64,000 nucleotides of DNA from positions 558,001-622,000 of the forward strand of contig BDSI01000061.1 in NCBI GenBank assembly GCA_003117195.1. Direction: 5' to 3'. Each line of letters starts with the position of its first letter. Positions within the stretch are counted from its first letter, which is position 1. The notes below the pieces were generated by a model. The model was not told the DNA's origin and made no database searches. It worked only from the letters and a program-made list of their open reading frames with translations. Made by a program: the position numbers and the translations under genes. Of the stretch, positions 20,242 to 30,972 are shown piece after piece. This stretch comes from Eudorina sp. 2006-703-Eu-15. Taxonomy: Eukaryota; Chlorophyta; Chlorophyceae; Chlamydomonadales; Volvocaceae.

Positions 20242-23200
20242 CTAGGTGCGTCCCGACGCACGCCGTACGTCCGACCCACGGGTCTTGTTCCTCTTCGCCG
20301 CCGCCGACGACGCCGCGGCCGCCTGCCTGCCCGCTTGCTGGCACTCGACGCAACAGTAGCACGTCGTCCCGTACCCCCGACCCACGCCGCACGTGCGCAG
20401 TAGCAACGTCGCCTCCGAGCTGCCCTCCAAGTTGCTGCAGCCCTCGTTCCCGCACACCGGGAAACCCAGCTGCTGCTGCAGTACGACATCAGGGTCGGGC
20501 AGCGGCAGCCAGCTGCCGCCGTCGCCCCCGCTGTCGCGCACCCACGACTCGACTGCCCCCAGGCCCTGCGGCTTGAAGCTGAACTTGTCACCGGACGCCT
20601 GAGACAGCGCCCCTAGGCATTGCATGAGGCCGTGGCGGCCGTGCAGCGTCAGCACCGACACCACGGGTGGGTCCAACGGCAGCCCCGGGCCCCAGGCCGG
20701 CGGCAGCGCCGCTTGGCGCCGCTCCTCCCTCCGCTGGCGCTCCTGCCGCCGCCGCTGGTGCTGCGCCAGCGCCGCCGGCGACCCGGCGCCGGGGTACGGC
20801 ACCTGGCCGTCGCCGCTGTCGTCGGCCGCGCTGCCGTTGGTCAAGTCCTCCGCCACCGACGCCAGGTGGCGGGCCTTACGGTTGTCGGACAGGGCCAGCG
20901 CGATCGCCTCCGGCGCCGCCGCCACCAGCGTCTCCAACACGTCCAGGGCTGTGGGCAGAATCTCGGCTGCCCGCGCCGCCGCTTCGTGGAGCGCACGTCC
21001 CTCCAGGTCGACCCCGCCGACGCGGCTGCCCGAGCTGTCGAAACTGCGGAAGCTGCCGCCGTCGCCGCCCCAGCGCCAAGCTTCGGCGCTGCCGACGCCG
21101 GCGCTGACGTCATTCGCTCCGGCGGCCGCGGCGGCGGCGGCGGCGCCGAGCGGCGCCGCAGCGCCGACTCCGGGGGCGCCGCCGCTGGCGGACAACGCGA
21201 CGGCGACCTCCGTTGTCATGACACGGTGGCTCCACCGTACCCACGTGCAGTACAGGCGGAGTACGGCAGAGATCTGATCAACGATCTGCACACGGCGCAG
21301 CAGCTGCATCCAGCTGCCGTGGGCTGCCGTACCCATGGCGCCCAGGCACTGTCGCGCTATCACCAACAGCCAGTCCCACGCCACCCGATGGCCACCGTGT
21401 ACGGCAAGAGTCGCGACGGGCACCGGCACCGTTCGCCTGCCGGCGGCGCCGCCGCCGCCACGCCCGCCGCCGCCATCCTCCTCCTTTGCGGTGATCAGCA
21501 GCGGCAGCCACGCCGCCACAGACAGCACCATCAACCGCTCCTGCTGCAACCGCGCCAACGACCCAACGGCCGGACATGCTCCGAAACCCAGGACGTCGTA
21601 CCAACCGGGCCCGATGTCCAACTGCAGTTCATCCTCCCCAACACCGTCGCCGCTGCTGCTCCTGACAGCGCCACCGCCGCCCCCGCCGCGGCGGCTGTTG
21701 TACCAGGGCTCCTCGTCGTGTGCGCCGCTGCCGCCGGCGCCGCCGCCGCCGCCGCATAGGCCCCTGTTGACCAGCAGATGGGGCCCTGGCACCTCTGGGA
21801 CCGGGGACAACAGTACGGCACCCATGGACGACAGGTGTGAGGGCGAGTTCGGGATCGGCGAGGAGCGGCCTGGCGAGCTGTGGCCACCCGCTGCGGCCTT
21901 CGCAATCGCCGCGCCTTTCGTCGCCGCCGCCGCCGCCGCGCCGACGGCCGCCGCCGCCGCCGCCGGGGACCCGGTGAACGGCAGGCACTGCTCCAGCAGC
22001 GCGATCAGCTGGAGCCGCCACGTGACCCGTGGGTCGCCGGAGGGCTCCGCGTCGACCGCAGCCTCCGCGGCCGCCGCCGAGGACGTTACACGCGCCGCCG
22101 CCGGCGCCGCCGCCGGCGCGGAGGTTACCGACAGCAGCACCAGGTCAACCGCGACGGCGGTCAATTTGCGCAAGGTTAGGATCAGGGCCGCCAGCTGCTG
22201 CTGCGGCGCGTGGGCTAGCAGTGCCGGCCAGCAGCCTGGCCGCCGCAGGGCCATGTCCACGGCAACACAAGCGCTGGCCAGGTCGTACGCGGCTCCCGCG
22301 CGGCTTTGGGTGGACTGATGGGCGTTCGCGTCAGAGGTGCCGCTGCCGTCGGCGTCGATGGCCGCGACGGCACCTGGTGGCGGCGGCGGCGGCGGCGGCG
22401 CCGCCGCCACCGCCGCTTCCGGGACGTACATCAGCGCCCGGAGGGTCCTTTCCAGGCTAGGCAGGAAGACCGACGCCAGAGCGCACTGTAACGTGTGGGA
22501 GGGCAGCCGATATCGGCGGTCCGCGGACGCAACCCACCTCACCGCGTCCCTTTCCAACGCCTCCCACGGCGCCGGCGGCGCCGCCGGCCCGGCGGCGCCG
22601 GCGGCGCCAGCCGCACTGCTCGGGCCACTCAGGTCGGCAGAATTGCCGCCGACCGGCATCACCGATCGGTCAGTCGATAGAAAAGAGACCGGCCGTGAGG
22701 GCGGCGCGGACGGCGGCGGCGACCCACGGGTCAGTGACGGAATCCGCAGCGCGCGTCCCGCGGCGTGAGCCAGATCGCGCAGCGTGCGGGAACGAGAGCA
22801 CCCAAGATCCATCGCTAGGATCCGCCCGAGAAGCTGCCAGCAGCTGGGCAGCCGCGCCGCCGCCGCGTCCAGCGACATGAGCTTGAGGCTCAGCACCAGC
22901 GAGAGAGCGGCGGTGGCGAGGGAGTCCGCGAAGCGCGAACCCAACGAAGTGCTAACCGACGCGACGAAGTCGACGCAGTGCTCCGCCACCGGTACAATTA
23001 TGTCGTACATGTTCTGCGCGCTGTACGGCAACTCTTCATGCGAAGCCTCCGCGCTGGCGGCTGCGGACCGCGAAGCCGCCGAGGGGGGCCTGTCGGCGAC
23101 GCTGGCGCATCGTACAGATACTGCGGCGGCCGGCTGCGCGTGCGCATTCGCGCCTGCTGCCATCAGGCCTTCGGTTGTAGCTGTCCACGTTGACCCAGCT

Positions 23201-24537
23201 GCCACAAGGCCCACTTGTGAGCTCGGGGTCGCCAGCAGAGCCGCCCCCGAGTCCCTGGCTTCATCCGATGACGTCACTGTCGTACCTGCCGGCGGGTCCC
23301 CTGCCGCCGCCACTCTCGACGCCGGCGACGCCTGACCCACCTCCCCCATTCCGCCTGTGGCCCCCGGTTTCTGGCCCCGGCACTGCCCCGTCAGCCCGCC
23401 GTACAACCATGACGCGGCGGCGGCGCACAGCGGCGCCTGCAGCCCCCGCAGCTCCGCGTCGACCTGCTCCCCGCCCCGTCGCTGCCAGCAGCCCCGGCAA
23501 GTGACGAGCATGACAGGCGGCAGCGGTAGGTCGGCGCTGCCCGGCCTCAGTGCCACCATGCTGGCCGCCAGCCACCAGCCAAGGTAGCACTGCACCGACC
23601 CATGGGACAGCGCGCGCCACAGCCGCTGGCACGAGGTCGCGTCACTGGCGGGCATGTCGGGGGGGAGACGCTGCCCGGCAGGGGGCGTTGCCAGGGTTAC
23701 GGCAGCGGTGGTGCAGGATGGCACGCCCAGCAGCCACCGCCAGGGGGTTGACAGGGCGGCGCGCTTGAGCGCGCCGAAAAGGCAGCTGTCGACGTCCCAG
23801 GCGTCCCAGCTCCAGGGGCGCTCCGCAAGCGTGAGGCGCAGCGCGCAGGCGTGCTCCAGGAGGTGTGCGTCCGCGATGGCGGGGCAGAGATCGAGGCGGC
23901 GTAGGCCGAGGTTGAGGACGCGTGCGCTCAGGAGCAGGCACCGCGTCGCGTCATGCACGCGGACCGCGGGCTGCGGAAATTTGGACGTGGTGATGAGGTG
24001 GTGCCGGAGGGTCTGCAGCTCGCGCGCGAGGCAGGCCGGGATGCGGGAGGTCGCGATGGCGGGCAGCAACCGGTCCCAGCTTTCCAAGGGTAAATCGTCA
24101 AGCTTGTGGTAATGCGGTTTGGAAGGCAGGAAGTTGGTGATTAAAGCTTCCATTTCGGCCTTCATGTCGCTCACAAGCGTCCGGTTATCGCTCTGAATGC
24201 CGGCAGCATCCGTCCATAAGCACTGTAGCGTCCAAGCGTACAACGGTAACATTATCTGTTCCCAGAATACAACATGGTGCATTATCCCGTGTTGAACCAT
24301 AAAGTCCCTTGTTTCCCTTCGAAGATACAAGCTGTTGAGACTTCGCACAGAATTAAACGCTGTGACAAGTCCTGCACTGTCCAAGGAATGAAAACCGTGA
24401 AATCCTGTTGAAACATTGTTCAGAAGCTCTGCGAGCGAGACGGATGCGCTCGAGTAGCACTGTTCCAAGTCCTGTGCTAACTCGCTAGCCAAGTATCGTT
24501 TGTAGGTGCGCGGCAAAATCACACTTTGGGAGGCCAT
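20242..24537 (-). CDS. Large intronless gene with degenerate C-terminal MYND-like zinc finger
   Basis: A single uninterrupted frame gives 1431 residues from ATG at 24537 (MASQSVILPRTYKRYLAS). The frame is also open upstream, but that stretch has non-coding composition, so I took this ATG. Residues 1-400 are helical and ordinary in composition. The middle is Ala/Gly/Pro-rich with long homopolymer runs. The C-terminus has Cys 1362, 1367, 1383, 1393, 1395/1396 and 1399 in the arrangement CGNEGCSNLEG..TCG..CYCCVECQ. Volvocine genomes contain many big proteins ending in this MYND-type finger. Here one expected cysteine of the second pair and all the terminal His/Cys ligands are missing, so zinc binding is doubtful. 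Function is unknown; MYND fingers mediate protein contacts. Fragments of this gene lie at 1.5, 6.7 and 19.3 kb. Confidence 0.85.
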   Translation of the reverse strand: MASQSVILPRTYKRYLASELAQDLEQCYSSASVSLAELLNNVSTGFHGFHSLDSAGLVTAFNSVRSLNSLYLRRETRDFMVQHGIMHHVVFWEQIMLPLYAWTLQCLWTDAAGIQSDNRTLVSDMKAEMEALITNFLPSKPHYHKLDDLPLESWDRLLPAIATSRIPACLARELQTLRHHLITTSKFPQPAVRVHDATRCLLLSARVLNLGLRRLDLCPAIADAHLLEHACALRLTLAERPWSWDAWDVDSCLFGALKRAALSTPWRWLLGVPSCTTAAVTLATPPAGQRLPPDMPASDATSCQRLWRALSHGSVQCYLGWWLAASMVALRPGSADLPLPPVMLVTCRGCWQRRGGEQVDAELRGLQAPLCAAAASWLYGGLTGQCRGQKPGATGGMGEVGQASPASRVAAAGDPPAGTTVTSSDEARDSGAALLATPSSQVGLVAAGSTWTATTEGLMAAGANAHAQPAAAVSVRCASVADRPPSAASRSAAASAEASHEELPYSAQNMYDIIVPVAEHCVDFVASVSTSLGSRFADSLATAALSLVLSLKLMSLDAAAARLPSCWQLLGRILAMDLGCSRSRTLRDLAHAAGRALRIPSLTRGSPPPSAPPSRPVSFLSTDRSVMPVGGNSADLSGPSSAAGAAGAAGPAAPPAPWEALERDAVRWVASADRRYRLPSHTLQCALASVFLPSLERTLRALMYVPEAAVAAAPPPPPPPPGAVAAIDADGSGTSDANAHQSTQSRAGAAYDLASACVAVDMALRRPGCWPALLAHAPQQQLAALILTLRKLTAVAVDLVLLSVTSAPAAAPAAARVTSSAAAAEAAVDAEPSGDPRVTWRLQLIALLEQCLPFTGSPAAAAAAVGAAAAAATKGAAIAKAAAGGHSSPGRSSPIPNSPSHLSSMGAVLLSPVPEVPGPHLLVNRGLCGGGGGAGGSGAHDEEPWYNSRRGGGGGGAVRSSSGDGVGEDELQLDIGPGWYDVLGFGACPAVGSLARLQQERLMVLSVAAWLPLLITAKEEDGGGGRGGGGAAGRRTVPVPVATLAVHGGHRVAWDWLLVIARQCLGAMGTAAHGSWMQLLRRVQIVDQISAVLRLYCTWVRWSHRVMTTEVAVALSASGGAPGVGAAAPLGAAAAAAAAGANDVSAGVGSAEAWRWGGDGGSFRSFDSSGSRVGGVDLEGRALHEAAARAAEILPTALDVLETLVAAAPEAIALALSDNRKARHLASVAEDLTNGSAADDSGDGQVPYPGAGSPAALAQHQRRRQERQRREERRQAALPPAWGPGLPLDPPVVSVLTLHGRHGLMQCLGALSQASGDKFSFKPQGLGAVESWVRDSGGDGGSWLPLPDPDVVLQQQLGFPVCGNEGCSNLEGSSEATLLLRTCGVGRGYGTTCYCCVECQQAGRQAAAASSAAAKRNKTRGSDVRRASGRT

Positions 24538-25477
24538 GACTACAATCAAGCCATGTGTTCGGGCGGTGAATCCCAATCTTTGTTGCCTACGTCGTACGTG
24601 CTTCGAAGTTAACGATGTCGTACATCCGGTACACTGAAAAACCGAAGCAAAATGTGAGTTGAAAGGAAAGGGCAAAATTGTGAATTGAAAGGAAAGGGCA
24701 AAGCGCACAAAAGCTGACACAGGCTTCCTGCTATTAAGGTAATGCTGTTTCACGCAGTATCAAAATCGCAATTTAAAGCCCGACCGGACGCTGTTCCAGT
24801 ACGGTTGGACATCAGCCCAGATGCCATCCTGTCGAGCGTCTGCATCCTGTCGAGCGTCACAGCCTTCGCGGAAATTCTCCGCGTTTCAATTGACTCCGTG
24901 CAGGAAATCGATAGCTCGAGAGACCAGTGCGCAGTCGACATAACGCAGTTGCAATGCAATGTACTTACCATCGGCGAAACCCTGAACACAATCAACATGC
25001 TTGGCGTCAGTAAAGGAGTCAGGTAGTCACTCCCAAGCCCCCGTCTCCGCGAACCACAGCAGGTCGTTGCGCCCAAGGCTGACAGGCGCAATCACAACTT
25101 GCTCCTTGGTCACCATCTTCTTGAGCGAAGAACAATTGCAACGGCCGATATGTACACGAAGCATTTGGCAGGTTCTATGGCCCTGACTCGATCGCCAGAA
25201 TCGCCCGATAACAATCCCCCAAAACCATACGTTGGGTTTTGATTGTCATTGCGTCATTCATTATTTATTTCATCACGCATACATACCAAACTCCACCCTA
25301 TCGAACGTCCCCTCCTGAATAGAAACCGCGAAGTCGATAACCAGACTCCCCCTTTTCGTGACCTGCCCCTACGTTCGCACCTCCCCGGCTCAGCCCAGTC
25401 CCAATACCAACACCAACACCAATACCAGCTCCCAGTCCCATCCCCAGTTCCCGTCGACCTCCTTACGGCTATCCCCC
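24538..25477. other. Spacer upstream of the MYND-like gene
   Basis: This is the 5' region of the minus-strand MYND-like gene and the 3' flank of MED12. The GGAAAGGGCAAA sequence is repeated at 24663 and 24689. Apart from the solitary kinase exon at about 25.04-25.12 kb, nothing coding is recognised. Confidence 0.5.
25035..25125 (-). pseudogene. Isolated first exon of the Crinkler-type kinase family (copy 4)
   Basis: The minus strand from about 25117 reads MVTKEQVVIAPVSLGRNDLL, aligned to exon 1 of the kinase genes and closest to copy 3. The ATG is conserved. No partner exons are found nearby. Confidence 0.6.
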
Positions 25478-28400
25478 TCACGGCGGCAGCCATGCCCGAT
25501 TTGCCGGTAGGCGGCGGATCCGGACCGCACCCGCCAGCAGCGGCTCACTGGTCAGGCCACCTCCCCCGCCGCCGCCGCCGCCGCCGCCCCCCGTCATAGC
25601 CGCCACCACCGCCGTCGCTAGAGGGTTGTCCCCCAGCAGCCCCGCCGTGCCCTGCCGCGCATGCTGCCGCGGCGCCGGCGCCGGCGGAAGCAGCGTCTGA
25701 CCGTACGGCTGCGCGGACACGTCACTGGTCTTCGTCGACACGGATTCCAGAGGTAGCAGCACGGCGGGGTCGAGTTCAAGCAGCGGGATGGGCGCCGCCG
25801 CCGCCAGCAGGCCGCCCGCATCTGCGGGGCCGCCGGAGGCGGCCGCTGCGGTGCGCTGCTGCAGCGGCAGGAGCTGACGTGCCACCACCCCGGGGAGCGG
25901 CAGCACGGACGTGATCCTCTCGCGAATCCAGCTCAGCGATGCGGTCGCGGCGCCGGCGGCGGGGGCGCTGGCGGCGGCGGCGGACGCCGCCAGGGCCTGG
26001 TCCAGGTCGTTGAGCAGCTGCGAGACGTTGTCGTACGGCGGCACCTCCTGTGGGGCGGGACACGGGAGAGGCAACGGGGCAGGGGGCAAGCCGTACGGGC
26101 GCCGTACGGCGGTCGGTGCTGCGGTGAAGAGAACTGCCCTGAGGGCGCGCCGCAACTCGCTGCGGAGCGCTGAGCTCGGTCCCACATCTTGACCTCTCCC
26201 ACTCCCTCGTGGCCCTTCACTGGTGGCATTGCCGACGGCACCGGTGTCTTCGATGCCAGCCCGCACCCGACTGCAAACGCAATTGCAACGGTAACGGTCA
26301 CCGCGGCTCAACCGCAACGGTGCTCTTAACTGTGACGCCAACGGTAACCGCAGCTGCAACAGCAACGGCAGCTGCTCTGCAACAGCGAACGTAACCGCCA
26401 CTGCAACATCCGGGTCCGCTGTAACATCCTTAATAACGACAAAACACTGTAACTGAGCAACGGTAACGGCAGCTGCAACAGAAAAGGCAACGGTGAGTGG
26501 TATTCCGCCTGTTCCGCACCTTGAGCTTCTTCTGCCCCGGGGGCTTCAACCAGGACGGCCAGCTGCCCGACACCAACGCGCACAAGATGTGCAGAAGCCG
26601 CTCGTGCAGGGCCTCGCCCGCCGCGGCGGCGGCGGCGGCCGCCGCCGCCGCCGCGGCGACGGAACCGTCGCTGCCGATCGCCGCCGCCGCCGCCGTCGCC
26701 ACCTCCAGATCGCTGGCCGCCGCCGCTGCCGCGGCGGCGGCAGCCGCCGTCGCGGTCCCGAACGCCGAGCCGCCGGGGGCCGGCCCAGAGGCCGCGCCAG
26801 CGGCTGCTGCCGCCGCTGCCGCCGCGGCAGCGGCGGCCGCGCTGGCGGCGGCCGCCGCCGCCGCCGCCACCAGCGGCTGCTGCGGCTGCGGCACCGCCCA
26901 GATGAGCGGCGATGCCAGCAGCTGCAGCAGCGCCGGCACGATCTGGCTCCGCAGGTTCTTCCGCGGGTCGGGGTCTCGGTCCATGTAGATGAGCGGCAGG
27001 AGCGGCATGAGGACCCGCACCCGGACCCACAGCGCCACCTGCCAGCACGGAGCACACCAGGGAGGGCGGGAGGGTTAGAAAGAAACAGCCCAGACACACC
27101 CAGCCCGGCGGGCGGGCGGGCGGACGGGCGGGTTGCATTTCTAAACACACCCAGCCCGGCGGGAGGGTGTGGGCAGGCATACCAAAGAGCAAAGGCCGCC
27201 GTCGCCGCGCCAGGGTCGTACCTGCAGCGCCGCCGGTGAGCCGATCCGTAACGCTTCCGTCAGGTCGCCTCGAGAGTCGGACCGTACGAGCAGGCCGCCG
27301 CCGCCGCCGCCCATTCGCCGAGTGCGGCCGCTGCCAAAGCCCATGCCGCCGCCGCCACGCTTCCGGCCACCGCCGGCGGCGCCGTCGCCGGCATCGCCAG
27401 GGCCGCCGGCGCCGCTGCCGTCGCCGTCAGCTAGCGCGCCTGACAGGGCGTCCTGGTCCTCCGGCGGCGCTCGCGCGCCGCCTCCACCGACACCGCTGCC
27501 GGCGAGGCTGGACGCGTTGCCGATGCTGCGAGAGCGCCCGGGCATCAGCGGCGGCGGCGGCGGCAGTGGCGGCGGCGGCGGCAACGCGCCGGAGCCCATG
27601 CCCTGCATCCCGCCCGCACCTGCGCCGCCGCCGCCAACTGCTGCTGCGCCGCCTCCGCCGCACGGTCCAGCTGCCGGCCCTGCCAACGCCGCCCGCCGTA
27701 CGGCATCTGCCATCCGTACAAGCTGTCGTATCAGCTCTCCGGCGAACTCACGCTGCCGCATGTGGCCGGCCTTGTACAGACCGGCCAGCGCAAGATCCGC
27801 CACCGCCGACTCGACGGCGAAGGGCGCTGCCGTACCTCCGGTCGCCGGGTCCGCCGCCGCCGAAGCCGCCGCTGGTCCACGCGAGCCCGAAAGGCCCGCG
27901 TCTCCTGCGACCGCACCAGCTGCGCACCCGGCGCTTCCACCACCAGGCAGAGCCGAGACGCCGTACAGAGAGGCAGCTGCGGCGGCGGTGGCGGCGCCGG
28001 CAGTGCTCATCGGCAGCATGGCTGCTGCAGCCGGCTTGGCGGTGGTGCGCCCCAGCCTTGCCACGATCTGGGTGAGGCTGGTGTGGCCAAGCAGCTGCTC
28101 GCCTTTGCGGTCCTGATGAAGGGCGGTTTGTTCGGTGGCGGTTGGTCAGTTGGTGGTTGGCCATACGGTTGGTCAGTTGGTGGTTGGACGGTTGGGAATT
28201 GATCAGGTGGCGGTTAGGGTCACATCGCGGTTATCCCTGCAGTGGGCCGATGGAAGCAAACAATCGCCCGCTGGCTGTATATCCCCATCGCAGGTTTTGA
28301 CAAATTCCTAGTAACCAGTTCTGATCCTACTCGACCCCACCGGTGTACAAGGCGGACCCCAGGCCCCAGTCCGGACCCGGGGCAGGGCTCAAAAGCCGCC

Positions 28401-30936
28401 TTGTGCCGCGCAGGCGAGTAATGTCATGCCAGTGCCTCTCCTCGCAAACCATATCATCACATCGACGATCGCCAATACATATAAAGTCGCAAGAAAAACG
28501 AGTACTCGTATTGTTTCGAAATCGCAGGAATCAGCGGTTAGATGCTCTCCCGCGCAGTGCACGGCCGGTTGGATCGTGCCTGAGTGGACGCAGCACCCGC
28601 CGAGGACGGATCCGTGCTATGCTGCCGTACTATGCCGTACCTGCAGCAGCCAATCCGTCGACTTGAGCAGGTAGTCGCCCACGCCGCGTCCGAGCTGCGA
28701 CACCAGTCCCAAAAACGAACGGCCCAAGGGACGGCCGAAGGAACGGAAACGGCAGGGCGAGGGCGCAGGTCTCAGCACCGTATGGGGTCACCCGCAGCTC
28801 GGCCCATCAATGGAACGTGCGCCGGGGGCGTGCGAGTACGTACACAGCAGCAGGCAGGCAGCGGGGGGAGAGGGCGGGTGCCATCTGAACGCATCAGCTT
28901 CTACATTATTTCATCGGAGTCGACGCTTCGCCGTCTTCGTCAATGCCAACATCGGCGATTATCGGTTTGTTGCCCTTCTGCGGTTTTGCTGTCTGTTTTT
29001 TCATTGCCAAACGAGGGCGGATGCTGCTCAGTCGTCCGCGTTTGGACTTCACGTGACAGAGGACGCGTTAGAAGACGGACGCACACAAGATTGTAGGATC
29101 TTGAGACCGCCAAACCCAGTTCCGCGACGCGGCCCAAGCAGCCCGAACCCCACGGGCCCCCGAACCCCACGGGCCCCCGAACCCCACGGGCCCCTGAACC
29201 CCACGGGCCCCCAAACCCCACGGGCCCCCGAACCCCACGGGCCCCCGAACCCCACGCCGCCGCCCTTCATGCCCCCGAACCTGTCACCCATGCTACTCCT
29301 TCGGGCCAACCCCCGCAGCGACCTCCCATCAGCCATCACACGTGCATCCCCCCCATCTGTATTCGTCCTCTCACTCCTCTCACTCCCGTGAAACGATTCC
29401 GCCGATTGGACGATTCTATAACCCTCGCCGCCCGCAGCCCTCCCAGACCGCACCCGCACCCACAGCCCTCCCAGCCTTTCCAGCCCGCACCCGCACCCGC
29501 ACCGCAGCCTCGTCTCCTTCCCCACCTGCCAGGCCATCTCCGCAAACAGCTCAGCTCGCCCAGGGGCCGCCAGCAGCGCCAACAGGGCGGCGTCGCAGAA
29601 GGCCTTGTCGGCGGCGCGCAGCTCGGAGCCGCCGCCCGGGCCCGCCGCGGCCGCTCCTCCTCCTCCCCCGCCGCCGCCGCCGCGTGAACCTCCGCTATCC
29701 TTGCCTGCATGGGCGCAGCAAGGCCGAACCAAGCCCACGTGCAAGGAGCCCAGATGTTGACCAAAACGGCATAGCTTCCTATTGTTGAGATGTCGTGAAT
29801 GTCCAAATGATCCTATGACCCTATGACCCGCGGGGTCCGCTGTAACATCCTTCATAATAACAAATGGTTAGAAGGTCCGAGGTAGGTGGTCCGATAGGGG
29901 GTCAGCGCCAAGCGCCCTGTGGCGAACAGCCTAGCCAGCTGAGGGTGTGTGAGGGACAGCCCCGGGGCGGGCGGCGCGGCAACCGACGTAGCAGGTGGCC
30001 AACTCCACACACGGCGCGGGGGCCCGGTCCGCGCCCGGTCCGCGCCCGGTCCGCCAAACCCTCCCCACGCACCCGACTCCTGCCCGACCCTTTCCCACGC
30101 CCCGAATACGACAGGGAACAGCACAGTGAGGTTTGGGCTACCGTACGGCATCAGCCCCCTTGCCGCTCTCGCCGCGGACCCCCCCCTCCCCGTCGTACCG
30201 TCCAGCGGCGCTGGCGGCGCCACCGCCGCCTCCACCGCCTCGCGGACGCCCCGCCGCGCCTCCCCGCCGCGGTTGCTCAACGCCAGCAGCAGCGCCTGCT
30301 CGTCCACCAGCAGCCGCAGCAGCAGCCACAGCATCGGAAAGTTGGACGACTCCAGGGACACCAGCGCCGCCGCCAGCAGCGCGTCCGAATCCAGGCCGGC
30401 GGCGGTCTCGTACGGCACCACCGTCGCCAGCGGCGTCAGCTGACCCGCCGCCAGGGACAAGACCACCAGGCGCTGCGGCAGCCGCAGCGCCGCGTCGCCG
30501 CCTGCGGCGGCGGCGGCGGCGGCATCGGCGACGGAGGTGAGCAACGCCGCGGCGGCCTGTACGGCAGTCGGCGCGCTGAGTCGCTCGTGGAGCGCCCGCG
30601 GGTCGGCGAGGAGGCAGTGCCGCAGCGGCGGGTACGACACCAGCGACGCGGCGGTGTCCGCGGCGGCCGAGTCGCCTTCACTGGGAGCTGCCGCCGCCGC
30701 CGCCGCCGCCGCCGGGGCTGGCGCTGCCGGGACGACCACCGTGGCGCGGGGCAGCACATCCGCCAGGCAGCCCCACACCAGGTCCAGGGGCAGACCAGCC
30801 TGGATCCGAGACCGTACGGCAGCTTCAGCACGGCAGAAACATCCCGGGAGGCCCGGCGGAGGTCCCAGGAGGGCCTTACGACAGGCCATCACGTCCCATC
30901 CCAGTGGGCCGCCGGAGCTTCGACCCGCTGCGGTGC

Positions 30937-30972
<36 letters not shown>

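Noticed and set aside
20620..22318. Long plus-strand frames (up to ~380 residues) opposite the MYND-like gene
   Set aside because: They are antisense shadows of a GC-rich coding exon, dominated by Arg/Pro/Ala, with no family motifs.
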